Source of the DNA: Hydractinia symbiolongicarpus
Lineage: Eukaryota > Cnidaria > Hydrozoa > Anthoathecata > Hydractiniidae
Reading direction: 5' to 3'
Assembly: GCF_029227915.1 (NCBI RefSeq)
Contig: NC_079879.1
Coordinates: 33,484,501-33,548,500, forward strand
Length of the DNA stretch: 64,000 bases
The translations under genes and the position numbers were made by a program. The notes beneath the pieces are model-generated. The model ran no database searches. It was not told the DNA's origin and saw only the letters and a list, made by a program, of their open reading frames with translations. Below, piece by piece: positions 50,246 to 60,029 of the stretch (position 1 is its first letter; every line of letters starts with the position of its first letter).

Positions 50246-50750
50246 AGCGTACAAGGTGTCACCATGAAACACGGAGGTCCACCTGTAAACACTGTGGGGG
50301 AAGTGAAATATGTCACCATGAAAAAGAGTGTAGGGGCGGAAGTGTCTGCGACCACCAAAGGCTGAGGGCCTAATGCAAAGAGTGCGGGGGTTGAAGCGTC
50401 TGCGACCGTCAAAGGATAAGATCAAGGTGTAAAGAATGTGGAGGTGGAAGCAAATGCCATCATCAAAGGTTGAGATCCAGACGTAAAGAGTGGGGGGTTG
50501 GAAGTTCTGCCACCATCAAAAACTAAGGCGGCAATGCCCTATATGCAATCCTGTTGGCGATCTCGCTTCTGTCGTAAGCAGCCGAACCTTCCATGCCCTG
50601 AAAAAAAACAAGAAACTCAGCTCTCAGGAGTACCTAGGGTGCGATATGGCTACACTGCGGGACCATTTTGAGGCTCAGTTTGTTGAGGTTATGACTTGGG
50701 ACAATTATGGTAAAGGGTGGCATATTGATCATAAAATCCCAAATATGCTT
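50246..50750 (+). pseudogene. Cys/His-repeat plus HNH-like nuclease remnant
   Basis: At least four degenerate units of a short zinc-binding repeat (C-x2-CGG-x2-CxHH/CDH type; units around 50265, 50310, 50385, 50440) precede a conserved block with LGCDMATLRDHFEAQF, MTWDNYGKGWHIDHKIPN. This arrangement is known from large DNA viruses and related elements, where it is a mobile HNH endonuclease. The frames shift between units and stops occur, so it is dead. It sits exactly where the pPolB similarity stops. Confidence 0.55.
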
Positions 50751-53165
50751 TAAAATTACTATAGATATGTTAAAAAGTAGAAAACTATTCAAAAGAAAAA
50801 TATTTATATAATAGACAGAGAAGATAACAAACATACCCAAACAGACTATATCCAAACAAAATGTGAGAGAGAAGGGTAAATTTACTAAGTATATATTAAA
50901 AATAGAAAACTATAAATGATAAGTCTGCGCACATGTTATATAACATAACATGTTCTTCAAAATAAATAGTTAGATAGATTGAAACGAATGTGAGAAAAAA
51001 TAAAATGTTGAAAACTAATACAAGACCAAAAATAGAGAGTTGTTGATAAAAAGAAATTAAGAACCACCGTAAAAATATTAGGTAAATAATAATCTAAAAT
51101 ACGAAATCTTTGATCTTTTGATTAAAGTCATTCACAGTTGTCGCTTTTCGTATATCTAGTGGCAAACTGTTATATATTTTCGCTCCCATATAACGAAAAC
51201 TGCCTCGTGTTACTTCCAATTTGATTTTTGAAATCTTCAGCAAACAGTTTTGGTTTCTCGTGCATTTGGAGTGAGAATTTACTTCAAAGTATTCTTTCAT
51301 GTTACTACATGTTTCACCAGCAAAGCATTTCTTAACCGTTTTACAAGCATGTCGCAAAATAACAGTGTAAGTTGATTTGATGTTTGCGTTTTTGGTTATC
51401 TGTTTTGCACGGCTGTCCAGAGAATTCAATTTATTTATTTCGGTTTTTGAGAAGTTCAAATTTATGATACTGTTGAAAACTACCAGTGGTATAATCATAG
51501 TGTTGTAAATTGTTGTGGCAGTATTATTGTCCATGTTCTTTCTCAGATTTTGTAACAGACGTAAACGAGAAGAAGCTTTTTTATATGCTTTGTTGAAGTT
51601 ATCTGATAGAGTTAGAGTTGGATCAATTGTAGAACCAAGATACTTGTAGCGCTTCGTTACGTTAATATCAACTGTACCAAATTTAATATTCGGTTTGTGT
51701 GGTATAGATGACAATTTTTTCCCACTACCGAATAACATCACCTCTGTTTTACCCTTCTTCAAATTTATAACTAGATCGTTATTTGCGAGATATGTCGATA
51801 TATTTTTAAGTTCATCATTCAAAGCATTTTCAATATCTTGTACGGACTTGTGTGCAACATACAACACGGTGTCATCAGCAAATTTCACTGTTTTACTCTT
51901 ACGTAGGGCTGATTTAAAATCGTTGAAGTAAATCAAAAACAACAAGGGTCCTAAAATGGAGCCTTGTGGAACACCGCATGTCATATTTGAAACGTTGGAT
52001 TTCGAATTTTCATAAACGACTTGTTGTTTCCGATTAAAAAGGTAGTCGGTGAACCATTTTAACTCATTGTCGTGAATGCCAAAAGATGGTAGCTTTGATA
52101 GCAGAATACTGTGGCCCACTGTGTCGAAGGCTTTAGACAAATCTATAAAGGTTGCTCCAACTAAATTCCCACGATCAATTTCAGTACGAATGCTGTCGAG
52201 GAATACTGTAGCTGCAATATCAGTTGATCTCTTACGTCGATATCCGAACTGTTGCTCAGAAAGCAAATTATTTTTCTCCAGGTATTTCATCAATTGTGTA
52301 TGTACAGCTCGTTCAAGGATTCTTGAGGCAATTGGTAGAATCGAAATTGGACGATAGTTGTCAACTTTGGTAGATGGTCCCGACTTGTGTATTGGTGTAA
52401 CAGTAGGGTGTTTCCATTCTGTAGGTACATCTGCTGTACTCAGTGACAAGTTGATTATGAAACATAGCGGTTGTGATATTTCATTAGCACTATCTTTCAT
52501 CACAGCTGGTGGCAGGTTATCAATACCAGTTGCCTTGTGGCGTTTTAAGTTCTTCAATTCCTTTTCTACGAAAGACTTGGAAACATATTTAAAATCAAAC
52601 CTTTGTGTCCTTATTGGTTCGACTTTGTTTGGTTGGCGCCAAATGAAATCTTTCATGAAAATGGATTTCTTTCTTAAAGACATTGCAACATTTGAAAAGA
52701 AATTGCTTAGTAAGTTAGATTTTTGAACAGGAGTGTCAGCTTTAACACAACCGTCTTCAAGAAAATGTGATCTACAGGACGTTCCTTTGGATTTGCAAGG
52801 CATGATGTTTTTTATTGTCTGCCAAAACTTCCTCGGTTTATCTGAATTTTCTTCTAAAAGCTTTTTGTTGGAATTAAACTTAGCCATGTTCACAGCATAT
52901 GTGCACTTGTTTCGCAGTTTTTTATACGCGGTCCAGTCACAGGCTTTATTGGTTTTCCGAGCGTAACGTAGTGCTTTGTCCCTGTCAGTCATTAATACAC
53001 GGATATCAGTTGTCATCCAAGGGCATAAACGACCCTTTACACGTTTATCAATTACTGGTGCATGTTTGTTGAAAATGTTTGTAACCTTGTCTTTAAAAAA
53101 CGACCATGCAGTGTTTACATTTGTACATAAATATAAATTTGTATATAAATATAAATTAGCTATTT
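50746..53165 (-). mobile_element. 5'-truncated LINE (Jockey/CR1-like) inside the Polinton
   Basis: The minus strand from about 53160 to 51094 encodes an uninterrupted reverse transcriptase of some 690 residues. It has the palm motifs ATFIDLSKAFDTV, GVPQGSILGPLLFLIYFND and KFADDTVLYV (near 51880) and the downstream thumb/C-terminal region. The apurinic endonuclease domain is missing, as expected of a 5'-truncated insertion. About 340 bp of 3' UTR follow. The intact frame suggests a younger insertion than the surrounding Polinton. The boundaries are approximate; the clade is inferred from general motif style. Confidence 0.85.
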
Positions 53166-53457
53166 CGGGCCGGCATCGAAAACACAGTCTTTGGCTCTTA
53201 ACCCAGTCATATACTGCCTTCCCAAAAAATTTGAGACGACAGAAAAAAGCCCTGTTTTTGCGGTACCCTTCGGAGAGGAGTGACATGACACAGGCTGATG
53301 AGGAGACGAACATGATCTAGGACTGGGATGAAATCAAGGCTGAATTGAAAAAATCCAGGCATGCATGCCTGTATCTGAGGTCGGAACATCCCAGGACTTT
53401 GAAGATTTTGGAGTGACCACATTGGAATCTTCTGGCTTACGTTGATATATTAGAAAG

Positions 53458-53805
53458 ATGTCGTCGCAACTCGCCCTATTCAACGCAATACCCGCAGGGG
53501 CCCTGTTTGACAAGCAAGATCAACCTCTGTTTGAAAGGGCAGATCTTGGACGTTTTCTAGGCATTGCTAATATTAAGTCTAGGGTGTGGAGAGATTACAG
53601 GAAGAGCTTGCTACAGCAATCGAAGAAAGGGATATTTCCATCGCATACTATACTTGAAGACGATCTTGATGTCCTTAAGCAAGACAACTCGGAACTACGG
53701 CAGAGACATGTCCTGCGTCGATATCAATATGACACCGTGCTATGTGTCGTTGATAAAAACGACCCCCAAGAACATGGAAGAATGGCATACATAAGCACTA
53801 TGTGA
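53458..53805 (+). CDS. MSV199-like Polinton protein, truncated
   Basis: 115 codons. Residues 20-60 (LFERADLGRFLGIANIKSRVWRDY) resemble the MSV199/BRO-type DNA-binding domain of large DNA viruses, often followed by a GIY-YIG-type nuclease domain (T5orf172). Here the frame ends soon after an HVLRRYQYDTVLC segment, so the C-terminal part is lost. The leader, ACGTTGATATATTAGAAAG just before the ATG, is repeated before the next gene. Confidence 0.5.
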   Translation: MSSQLALFNAIPAGALFDKQDQPLFERADLGRFLGIANIKSRVWRDYRKSLLQQSKKGIFPSHTILEDDLDVLKQDNSELRQRHVLRRYQYDTVLCVVDKNDPQEHGRMAYISTM

Positions 53806-53957
53806 TCCGACGCCAGCGTAGACAACTCAGTGCAAGAATAAACACGTCAAAGGCAATGCACCCCCAGATGACCGTGAGGACACCTGGATGTGACGATCGT
53901 AAGGGTATTAAAATGACCACGTTTAAATCCTCCGGCCTACGTTGATATATTAGAAAG

Positions 53958-54260
53958 ATGTCGCCGCAAGTTAAGTTCAACGCAGAGACCATCGAAACCC
54001 TGTTCGGCAATCAAAATCAACCTTGAGAAGCAGCGTCAAGCCCTTGAGGATAAGGAGAATGCTATGGCTTTTCTCAATGATGAAATTGAGGATAGAGATA
54101 GTCAGCTCATGGCGTTGGGGGATGAAATTGAGGAGCTACAACAACGTACCGACTCGAAGATCCGGGAAAATATAATAGTATGGTGATTAAACAAAAGAAT
54201 AACGACGATCCTTTCCAATTCCTTGTGGCCAACAGGGGTATGTAGCTCAAAAAAAACGGA
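53958..54260 (+). pseudogene. Second MSV199-like gene, broken
   Basis: It begins with the same leader and MSxQ start as its neighbour, but a stop occurs after about 20 codons. A coiled-coil segment follows (DDEIEDRDSQLMALGDEIEEL-like, in another frame), then PFQFLVANRG and a basic KKRNKLKWRS block typical of the C-terminal region of this family. Several frames are needed, so it is a pseudogene. Confidence 0.5.
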
Positions 54261-54299
54261 ATAAGCTCAAGTGGCGCTCGCAGGTGGCGCTGCACTTCC

Positions 54300-55215
54300 C
54301 ACTGTGAGGTAATGGGTCTATTTTTTAAGCCAGATGTAAGCGATTATTAGGCCTACTCCTGTCGCGATCAGCACGGTCTTGGTATCCTCATGCTGGTTTT
54401 GTGGGGGTTGTTCAGGTATGGTGGGTTGTATGGTATGTTTTGCTGGATGCCAATGATTACATTGGCGGGAGCAATCAAAATTTTGTTGTTATACCCTTTA
54501 ATTTCGCCTATCCTAAGGTTCAAATCAGCAGTACACGCTATGCATAACCGCAAAATTTACAGGGTTACGGGCATATTGCAGCACCTTCTGGAACTCTGTA
54601 ATGTCATGACCTACATTTTCCTGGCGTTGTACCATGGCTTCACATTTTTGTAGCAAGATTTGCCTTGCTGTGTAGTTGTCGGCATCGGACCCGACTAATG
54701 ATGCCTTAGCCCCTGCTTGGGACCTTAGTAACAAGACCACGTAAACCCGGATACTTTTGCTTAACTTAGTCATGCCTTGTTGGCATGATAAACTTTGCCC
54801 AATCGCCGTCAACTTGGGGCCCCAACGGCCATTTGTCAACGACGACATGACCGCCTTGAGCTTGTACAAAACGTTGGCATCTGCACCATACTCGCGACAT
54901 ACTTGGGCGTATCCGGAGGTTGAGTAGGAGTTTTTGTACTGTTCAAACCCATCATCATACGGCATAGGTACTTTTATTCTTGCCAATATACGACGCATGT
55001 GGTAATAGACGTGAAATTTGAAGATGGAGTTGATAAGGGGTACGGAACCCGTCATGTGCTTGGCACGGATGCCTAATGCGATAGTTGTGCAGTGTGACAT
55101 TTACCTGAATGTTCCAATAGTCCAAGGCCTGTCCTGCCCACCCCAGTTGATCGGGGTCATCAAGGTAGGTTGTTGGAATCTTGATTGCATATTTGGTAAA
55201 CTCGGGAAAGACCAC
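54300..55215 (-). pseudogene. Polinton virion-type gene of unknown function, frameshifted
   Basis: Two overlapping minus-strand frames (55215-54955 and 55100-54525) plus short downstream frames together cover a protein widely found in cnidarian Polintons (from memory). Blocks are LGWAGQALDYWNIQVNV, FKFHVYYHMRRILARI, GPKLTAIGQSLSCQQGM and QKVLQYARNPVNF. Near 54330, a TKTVLIATGVGLIIAYIW segment is a C-terminal membrane helix. At least two frameshifts separate the parts. The biochemical role is not known to me; membrane-anchored or structural is a guess. Confidence 0.65.
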
Positions 55216-55229
55216 GGAAAGTCTTAAAT

Positions 55230-55414
55230 TCTGGCCTTACTTCCCACCAAAGAGTTAAACGCTTGGGGGGACATGTTAACCTGGAATTTTGACACCTCTG
55301 TTTATCCTCCACTGAAGGGCTCTACGGACCGTCTAGAGTTCATGTTAACGGACGTCTACCATCATGAACAGAATGTCACGTTTACCGGCCTAACCATGTG
55401 CATTCTCATAAAAT
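55230..55414 (+). pseudogene. 3' end of a broken Polinton gene
   Basis: A plus-strand frame ends ..HHEQNVTFTGLTMCILIK, then TAA, three bases before the next ATG. The beta-strand-like alternation suggests the C-terminus of a capsid-type jelly-roll, but this is only an impression. The upstream part was not found in frame. Confidence 0.3.
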
Positions 55415-55416
55415 AA

Positions 55417-55913
55417 ATGAATAATGTAACCAAACTGTATCCAAACCTACCGAGTGCACCTGCGCAAGGCTCCGATATGCAGGATGAGAGGCAAATTTAC
55501 AGATTTAAAAAAATCAATGATATTGAAAAGTATCTGCGGAATGAAATTAAGGAGCGGGATAAGCTTGCAAAGAAGTTTAAAATGCATGGCACGTGGGTAC
55601 GCTTCTGCGACCACGGTCTGCTTTGTGTGCGCGTGATTACATCGGGGCTTGGCATTGGGGCTATAGCCTCAGGCCTAGGGGTCCCCCTTGGTATAGTGAT
55701 GGACTCACGATTGCGGCCGGGATAGGTCAAGCTGGTCTTAGAAACGCCTCAAAAAGGCTTGGGGTTAAAAGCAAGAAGCATGAGGGTATAAGACTATTAG
55801 CCGAATCAAAACTGAATTCTATCATTGATCTCATCTCAAAGGCAATAGAAAACGGTGTGATTAGTGACTACGAGTACAACCTGATGAGGAGGGAAAAGAA
55901 GAGGCATATGTAG
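55417..55913 (+). pseudogene. Polinton two-helix membrane protein, one frameshift
   Basis: The first frame (55417-55725) gives an acidic/basic coiled region (IEKYLRNEIKERDKLAKKFK) followed by a Gly-rich hydrophobic segment (ITSGLGIGAIASGLGVPLGI). The second frame (to 55913) continues with AAGIGQAGLRNASKRLG and a helical LLAESKLNSIIDLISKAIENG tail. The organisation matches a common Polinton protein of unknown role. One frameshift near 55710 breaks it. Confidence 0.6.
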
Positions 55914-55961
55914 TTAAAGGAACAGATGCGGCAACGCTTTAACCATGTCGTGAATAGCATC

Positions 55962-56007
55962 AACCATATATTTTATAGGTTGCACAGGACCTATAAAATA
56001 TATGGTT
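55962..56007. terminator. 19-bp perfect hairpin between convergent Polinton genes
   Basis: AACCATATATTTTATAGGT is repeated as its reverse complement after 8 nt. It lies between the last plus-strand gene and the minus-strand genes, where a shared 3' end processing or termination element would be expected. Confidence 0.5.
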
Positions 56008-56049
56008 TTTAATCCTCACCCAGCAACCATTCCTTTTTAAAGTCTTTAT

Positions 56050-56470
56050 ACCTGCATTCTGTGATGTGTGCCTGAAGGTAGTAAATTTGCCTTGCACATA
56101 CACCGATGAAATAGTTAGGATGGCACTGGCCTGGCAGGGTTCATCATAGGGTACTCTTCAATCTTGGACCAGATTTGACGATACTTCTCAACCCAATCAG
56201 GGTACTCTTCAAAATCAAGACTCATTGCTGGTACCGCATTATACCGGGTGACCCCATGCGGGGACCAGAATTTTGGTGTTTTTACCCTGAGGCTCCCACG
56301 AGGTCTCGTTTATGATACCCTATAATGTACCTTTGATCCTTACCTCCATTGGCCGGGATAGCATCCGACACCGTCAGATAGTCCACATTGATATCGTTGA
56401 TGTCCGTAAATGTAGCCGCATACGAATAGAATAATTTAGGGTTGACAAGCTCTTTCTCAAATTGTAGCAT
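56050..56470 (-). pseudogene. Unrecognised Polinton reading frames, broken
   Basis: A minus-strand frame (56470-56282) starts MLQFEKELVNPKLFYSYAAT and is continued in another frame by a segment with FWSPHGVTRYNAVPAMS and FEEYPDWVEKYRQIW. It overlaps the next upstream gene by 14 bases. I do not recognise the family. Confidence 0.35.
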
Positions 56471-56663
56471 CTTCTTTATTGTATATTTCGAACGACTTCA
56501 GAGAATTACATCTCATTGTACAAACGCAGCCACCTCCATTATATGTGATATATTCATGGTAGCAGTACCAGCACACCATTTTACCATTTACCACTAACCT
56601 ACGTCCGCAGATGCACCTGTCGTACGCATCGAGTACTCTTTCACAGTCATTACAATGCTTCAC
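56457..56663 (-). CDS. Small Cys-rich zinc-ribbon-like Polinton protein
   Basis: 68 codons with MKHCNDC, CICGRR, MVCWYCYHEY and CVCTMRC pairs, enough for two zinc sites. It is in an unbroken frame, tightly packed between its neighbours (start overlaps the end of the next frame by four bases). The family is unknown. Confidence 0.45.
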   Translation of the reverse strand: MKHCNDCERVLDAYDRCICGRRLVVNGKMVCWYCYHEYITYNGGGCVCTMRCNSLKSFEIYNKEDATI

Positions 56664-56878
56664 TTATGTATCACAATTACAAGACGGTCATCTTCTAGGT
56701 CATCAAGACGTTCCCTCAAAAGCCTTGAATGCCTCATCCATTCATTCACCCTTTCCTCTGATTTTTCAAATGCCAGTGCCGACGCTACCATCGGCAGGAA
56801 GATACCAACGCCAGCCGTAAAAATACCGGCTGCCGCACTTCCAAATATATTAAAATTTGCTTGACAGCCGACGCACAT
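56660..56878 (-). CDS. Small membrane protein of the Polinton
   Basis: 72 codons. A long Gly/Ala-rich hydrophobic stretch (NIFGSAAAGIFTAGVGIFLP) is followed by a charged helix ending LRERLDDLEDDRLVIVI. It is probably an accessory membrane protein; the family was not recognised. Confidence 0.45.
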   Translation of the reverse strand: MCVGCQANFNIFGSAAAGIFTAGVGIFLPMVASALAFEKSEERVNEWMRHSRLLRERLDDLEDDRLVIVIHK

Positions 56879-56913
56879 TTATTTAGTATCTTACAACAAG
56901 ATTGTAAGATGAC

Positions 56914-57306
56914 TTATTTCACATATTGTCGCGCATGTCTCGTACACATATTTGAGCACTTCGGGATCCTTTTCAACGGCTTTATTGCAATGTCTTGCGT
57001 TTTGAACCGGTCCGGTACATATTGGAGCATTTCGGAATCTTTTTCAAAAACAGCCTTGTCGCACTTGTCTTGCCTCCTGAGCCAGTCCAGCACATCACTT
57101 AGCATCCAGGGATATTTTTCAACAATTTTGTTACACATGTCCTGCACCCTGAATTGATCCGGCATATATTCGAATAGATGGGGATGTTTTTCAACAACTC
57201 TGTTACACATGCCCTGCGTCTTGAACTTATTGGGGACATGTTCGAGCACCCAGGTCTGCTTTTCAACGGCCTTGTCGCACATGTCTTGCGTTTTTAAACA
57301 ACTCAT
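56914..57306 (-). CDS. 24-residue repeat protein (DUF4116-like)
   Basis: 130 codons made of about five repeats of 24 residues with the core KTQDMCDKAVEKxxWVLEHVP. The first four are well preserved, the last is degraded. Similar repeats occur in proteins of large DNA viruses and protists (DUF4116-type, from memory). It is the first minus-strand gene inside the right terminal repeat. The function is unknown; the frame is intact. Confidence 0.5.
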   Translation of the reverse strand: MSCLKTQDMCDKAVEKQTWVLEHVPNKFKTQGMCNRVVEKHPHLFEYMPDQFRVQDMCNKIVEKYPWMLSDVLDWLRRQDKCDKAVFEKDSEMLQYVPDRFKTQDIAIKPLKRIPKCSNMCTRHARQYVK

Positions 57307-57349
57307 TTATTATAGTATTTTAACAAAGTCCGAAGATTACAGAGTAAGT

Positions 57350-57656
57350 TTGGAATTCCCGTCTTTACTACGCATGCGTTGATTTTTTGATGAGTGTCAG
57401 GGAATTCCCCTACTCATTTTTGTATATGACTTACCCTTGATATGCGTTGATTTTTAGGAATTATGCTAGAAAATTTTGGACTCCTATTCTACATACTTTG
57501 ATGACGTCATCGATAATTAGGTACTTTACATGGTTAGGCATGGCTAAGCACGGCATGGTACTGGATGGTACCGCATGGTACTGGATTTGTTGTGATTTGT
57601 TGTGACGTCACTGTGTTCGCGCACGCGACTGTGCTAGAACATACATTTTATATTCT
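57350..57656. repeat. Polinton right terminal inverted repeat
   Basis: Inverted partner of the left end. It has extra CAAATCACAACAAATC-like and GGTACCATCC-like short duplications, so the two arms differ in length. Confidence 0.85.
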
Positions 57657-58075
57657 CTCAATTAATTACCAAAAAACTTTTATCTCGGAAAACAAATTTG
57701 ATTTACAGACAAAAACGTATTATGAATCGCGTTTCTTGTACATAAACAGTATAAACTTCATAAAAACAGGGAGTAAAGCCTACCTTAGTGGATTATATTT
57801 CACGTGGTTAAATTAAAGTGCACGTGAAATATTTGCAAAGGGCTACTGGGAAATCTTGTTTTTTTTGTTTGTTTGCCTACTTAATAAAAGGAATTTTATT
57901 ATTCTATTATTTTTCTAATTATAATCTCTATGTACATCTCGTTTTAATCGCTACAATTACAATTATCTCATTGAATTAACGAATTAAAAATATCAATGTT
58001 CTGGTCATATTACAACTAGCAAACAAGTCCAAAGGACGCATTTATTTTGTTTGTTAGAGAGAGAAAAAAACTAAC

Positions 58076-59566
58076 ATGGCGGACGATTTATATCTTAAGA
58101 ACATTACACACGATGATAATAAACGTACATTATCTGCGGTTGAATCCATTTACCATCATCTGCTGTTGAACCACTTTCCAACGTCAATGGTTTTGACTGT
58201 ATACGTTTTAGAATCACACAAACCTCTTCATGAAAATTTAATTCGCAGCTGTTTACATGAAGAATCAAAAAAGCATTTGCTGTTACGAGCACGCATTCGC
58301 CAAAACAAAGCCGGTTATGATGAATTTCAAGAAATGGAAGATCTGGATGGGAACGGAAATTGGATTAACATTGAATGCGTAGAACAAAATGCATCGATGA
58401 GTGACTTGCTCAAAGACAGCGCCAAGAAGCCTCTCGATTGGTACAATGGGCCTTTGTGGAGAATCGTGTGGATTTCAGGTGTAGGGAGTGGCGGTAAAAT
58501 GTTGTACACAGTTGTGTTTGTGAGCTCACATGCAATCACAGATGGGATTTGCGTAGCTAATACAGTCGTCAGTCACATGTTGCCTCGATTAAACAATCTC
58601 CTAAATAATGTCACTGATGATAAAACCTTAGGACCGAGCAAGTCAATCCAGCTAACGAAATCCGCAACAGAACTTTTTTCCAATCATGTTGCACCGAGGG
58701 ATTCTGTTATTGATTTTCCAGTTCCTTTCTGGAAAGGGAAGTCGTTGGCTTTTGCTTTCCGCCTGTTGTCAATATTAAAGCCTTCTATAAAACCTCCTTC
58801 AATGAGAGTGCATAGTACGAAAAATGAACAAGGGTGTGCGGAGTTTCATCTTTTTAAATTAAACGAAGAAACTACCGGTGATTTACTGAATGTTTGTAAA
58901 AATCAATCAATATCAGTGCATAGCGTCCTCATGCTACTATTGGCTAACGCAATCAAGGATGCTGAACACGAATTTCCCCCATTTAAAGCCAGAATCAACG
59001 AAATTCGTTATCCTGTGGACCTTCGAAAGTTCAATAAATTCCTCTCTGCCACAGAACCGTTGCCATGGGGTTTGCATGTAAACTCGATTACACAGAAAAT
59101 CCAATCGCATTCTGTGGAAGACCTATCTGACTTCTTCCGTTATTGCCAAAATATCACCAAGGATGTGAAAAGTGTAAATAAACCCATTGGAACGAGTGAC
59201 CTCATGGAAAATTTAATCATCATGAAGAGAGCAAATTTTTTCAAGGATGGAGTGAATTACGCAAGCCAAGGTATTTTATTTTCAAACCTTGGCAATTGCG
59301 ATCGTTTTATAAGAAAACGTGACAATGACGTGGTACAATTAAAGGAATTTTCTCATCTCAGCCCGACTGGCAACACTATATTTGTCAGTTCTTCTACCTG
59401 GAACAAAAAAATGTTTTTTGGTATTTGTTACAACAGCGAGTGGTTGAATGCAAGTTTTGCCAAGTTTGTTGAACAGCAAATGAGATTTTCTATTAAAACA
59501 ATTATCAAAGGAGCGTCCCTGCGAAGCAGAAAAAGGTGCTGTCAAAGGTTTATCATATATGAATGA
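58076..59566 (+). CDS. Intronless HxxxDG acyltransferase (condensation-domain-like)
   Basis: 496 codons in a single exon. The fold is that of CoA-dependent acyltransferases and condensation domains: the catalytic motif HxxxDG is HAITDG at residues 152-157, following a hydrophobic TVVFVSS strand. The second-lobe segment ISVHSVLMLLLANAI and the C-terminal YASQGILFSNLGNCDRF block correspond to the channel-facing strands. The protein probably transfers an acyl group to an alcohol or amine; the closest families by style are alcohol acetyltransferases and PapA/condensation enzymes. The ATG is in good context (AACATGGCG). An AATAAA occurs at about 59706. Substrate and subfamily cannot be read from the sequence. 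It lies 420 bp downstream of the Polinton end. Confidence 0.75.
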   Translation: MADDLYLKNITHDDNKRTLSAVESIYHHLLLNHFPTSMVLTVYVLESHKPLHENLIRSCLHEESKKHLLLRARIRQNKAGYDEFQEMEDLDGNGNWINIECVEQNASMSDLLKDSAKKPLDWYNGPLWRIVWISGVGSGGKMLYTVVFVSSHAITDGICVANTVVSHMLPRLNNLLNNVTDDKTLGPSKSIQLTKSATELFSNHVAPRDSVIDFPVPFWKGKSLAFAFRLLSILKPSIKPPSMRVHSTKNEQGCAEFHLFKLNEETTGDLLNVCKNQSISVHSVLMLLLANAIKDAEHEFPPFKARINEIRYPVDLRKFNKFLSATEPLPWGLHVNSITQKIQSHSVEDLSDFFRYCQNITKDVKSVNKPIGTSDLMENLIIMKRANFFKDGVNYASQGILFSNLGNCDRFIRKRDNDVVQLKEFSHLSPTGNTIFVSSSTWNKKMFFGICYNSEWLNASFAKFVEQQMRFSIKTIIKGASLRSRKRCCQRFIIYE

Positions 59567-59987
59567 GTTCAGATTTCGGTATAATTTTATGTCACAGGTT
59601 GTAGGTTACCAATACTGAAACTATAAGCTTCGTAATTTATTTTTTAAATCGTATATAAAAAAATATTTTGTTTTTGTGATTGCTATGTTTTCATTATTGA
59701 CCTGAAATAAAAATGTGCAATGCGGAATAACTTGTGACAAGGACTCTTCCACTTTTCCCAATTGTCAAAATAACATTTTTGAAATAAAAAACGTGCGTTT
59801 ATGATGTAAATTTTTCGTAAACTGCTCGATGTTGTTCGTACATCATTTACTGATTCACGTTGTGTACATTTATGTCAGTTCCTTACCATTCGTGTCTATG
59901 TGTCATTACACGAACTAACAGATTATTTTAGCAGTAATTAATCGGTAAATTATCTCTCGTGGCACCTTTGTGGAGGGGCTACGAGAG

Positions 59988-60029
59988 TTGGTCCCACCAG
60001 GGGAGCTATAAGCCCTCTGGTGGGACCAA
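59988..60029. repeat. Near-perfect 16-17 bp hairpin
   Basis: TTGGTCCCACCAGGG pairs with CCCTCTGGTGGGACCAA across a 9-nt loop, with one bulged base. It immediately precedes the dispersed 40-bp repeat shared with 28.7 kb, so it may be an end or subterminal hairpin of the same element. Confidence 0.75.

Larger units (their letters stand above)
47380..57656. mobile_element. Decayed Polinton/Maverick element
   Basis: The element is bounded by inverted repeats that begin with AG (AGAATATAAAATGTA), as is normal for Polintons. It encodes remnants of the protein-primed family B DNA polymerase and several genes typical of cnidarian Polintons. Polintons are large self-synthesising, virus-related DNA transposons. 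Reading frames are broken by stops and frameshifts throughout. No retroviral-type integrase, packaging ATPase, cysteine protease or clear major capsid gene was recognised, so parts are lost or too decayed to see. A LINE is inserted in the middle. The expected 6-bp target duplication is not visible (AAGTAC on the left, CTCAAT on the right). Confidence 0.85.

Noticed and set aside
52076-53320. Plus-strand open frames opposite the LINE
   Set aside because: Antisense shadows of the reverse-transcriptase frame.
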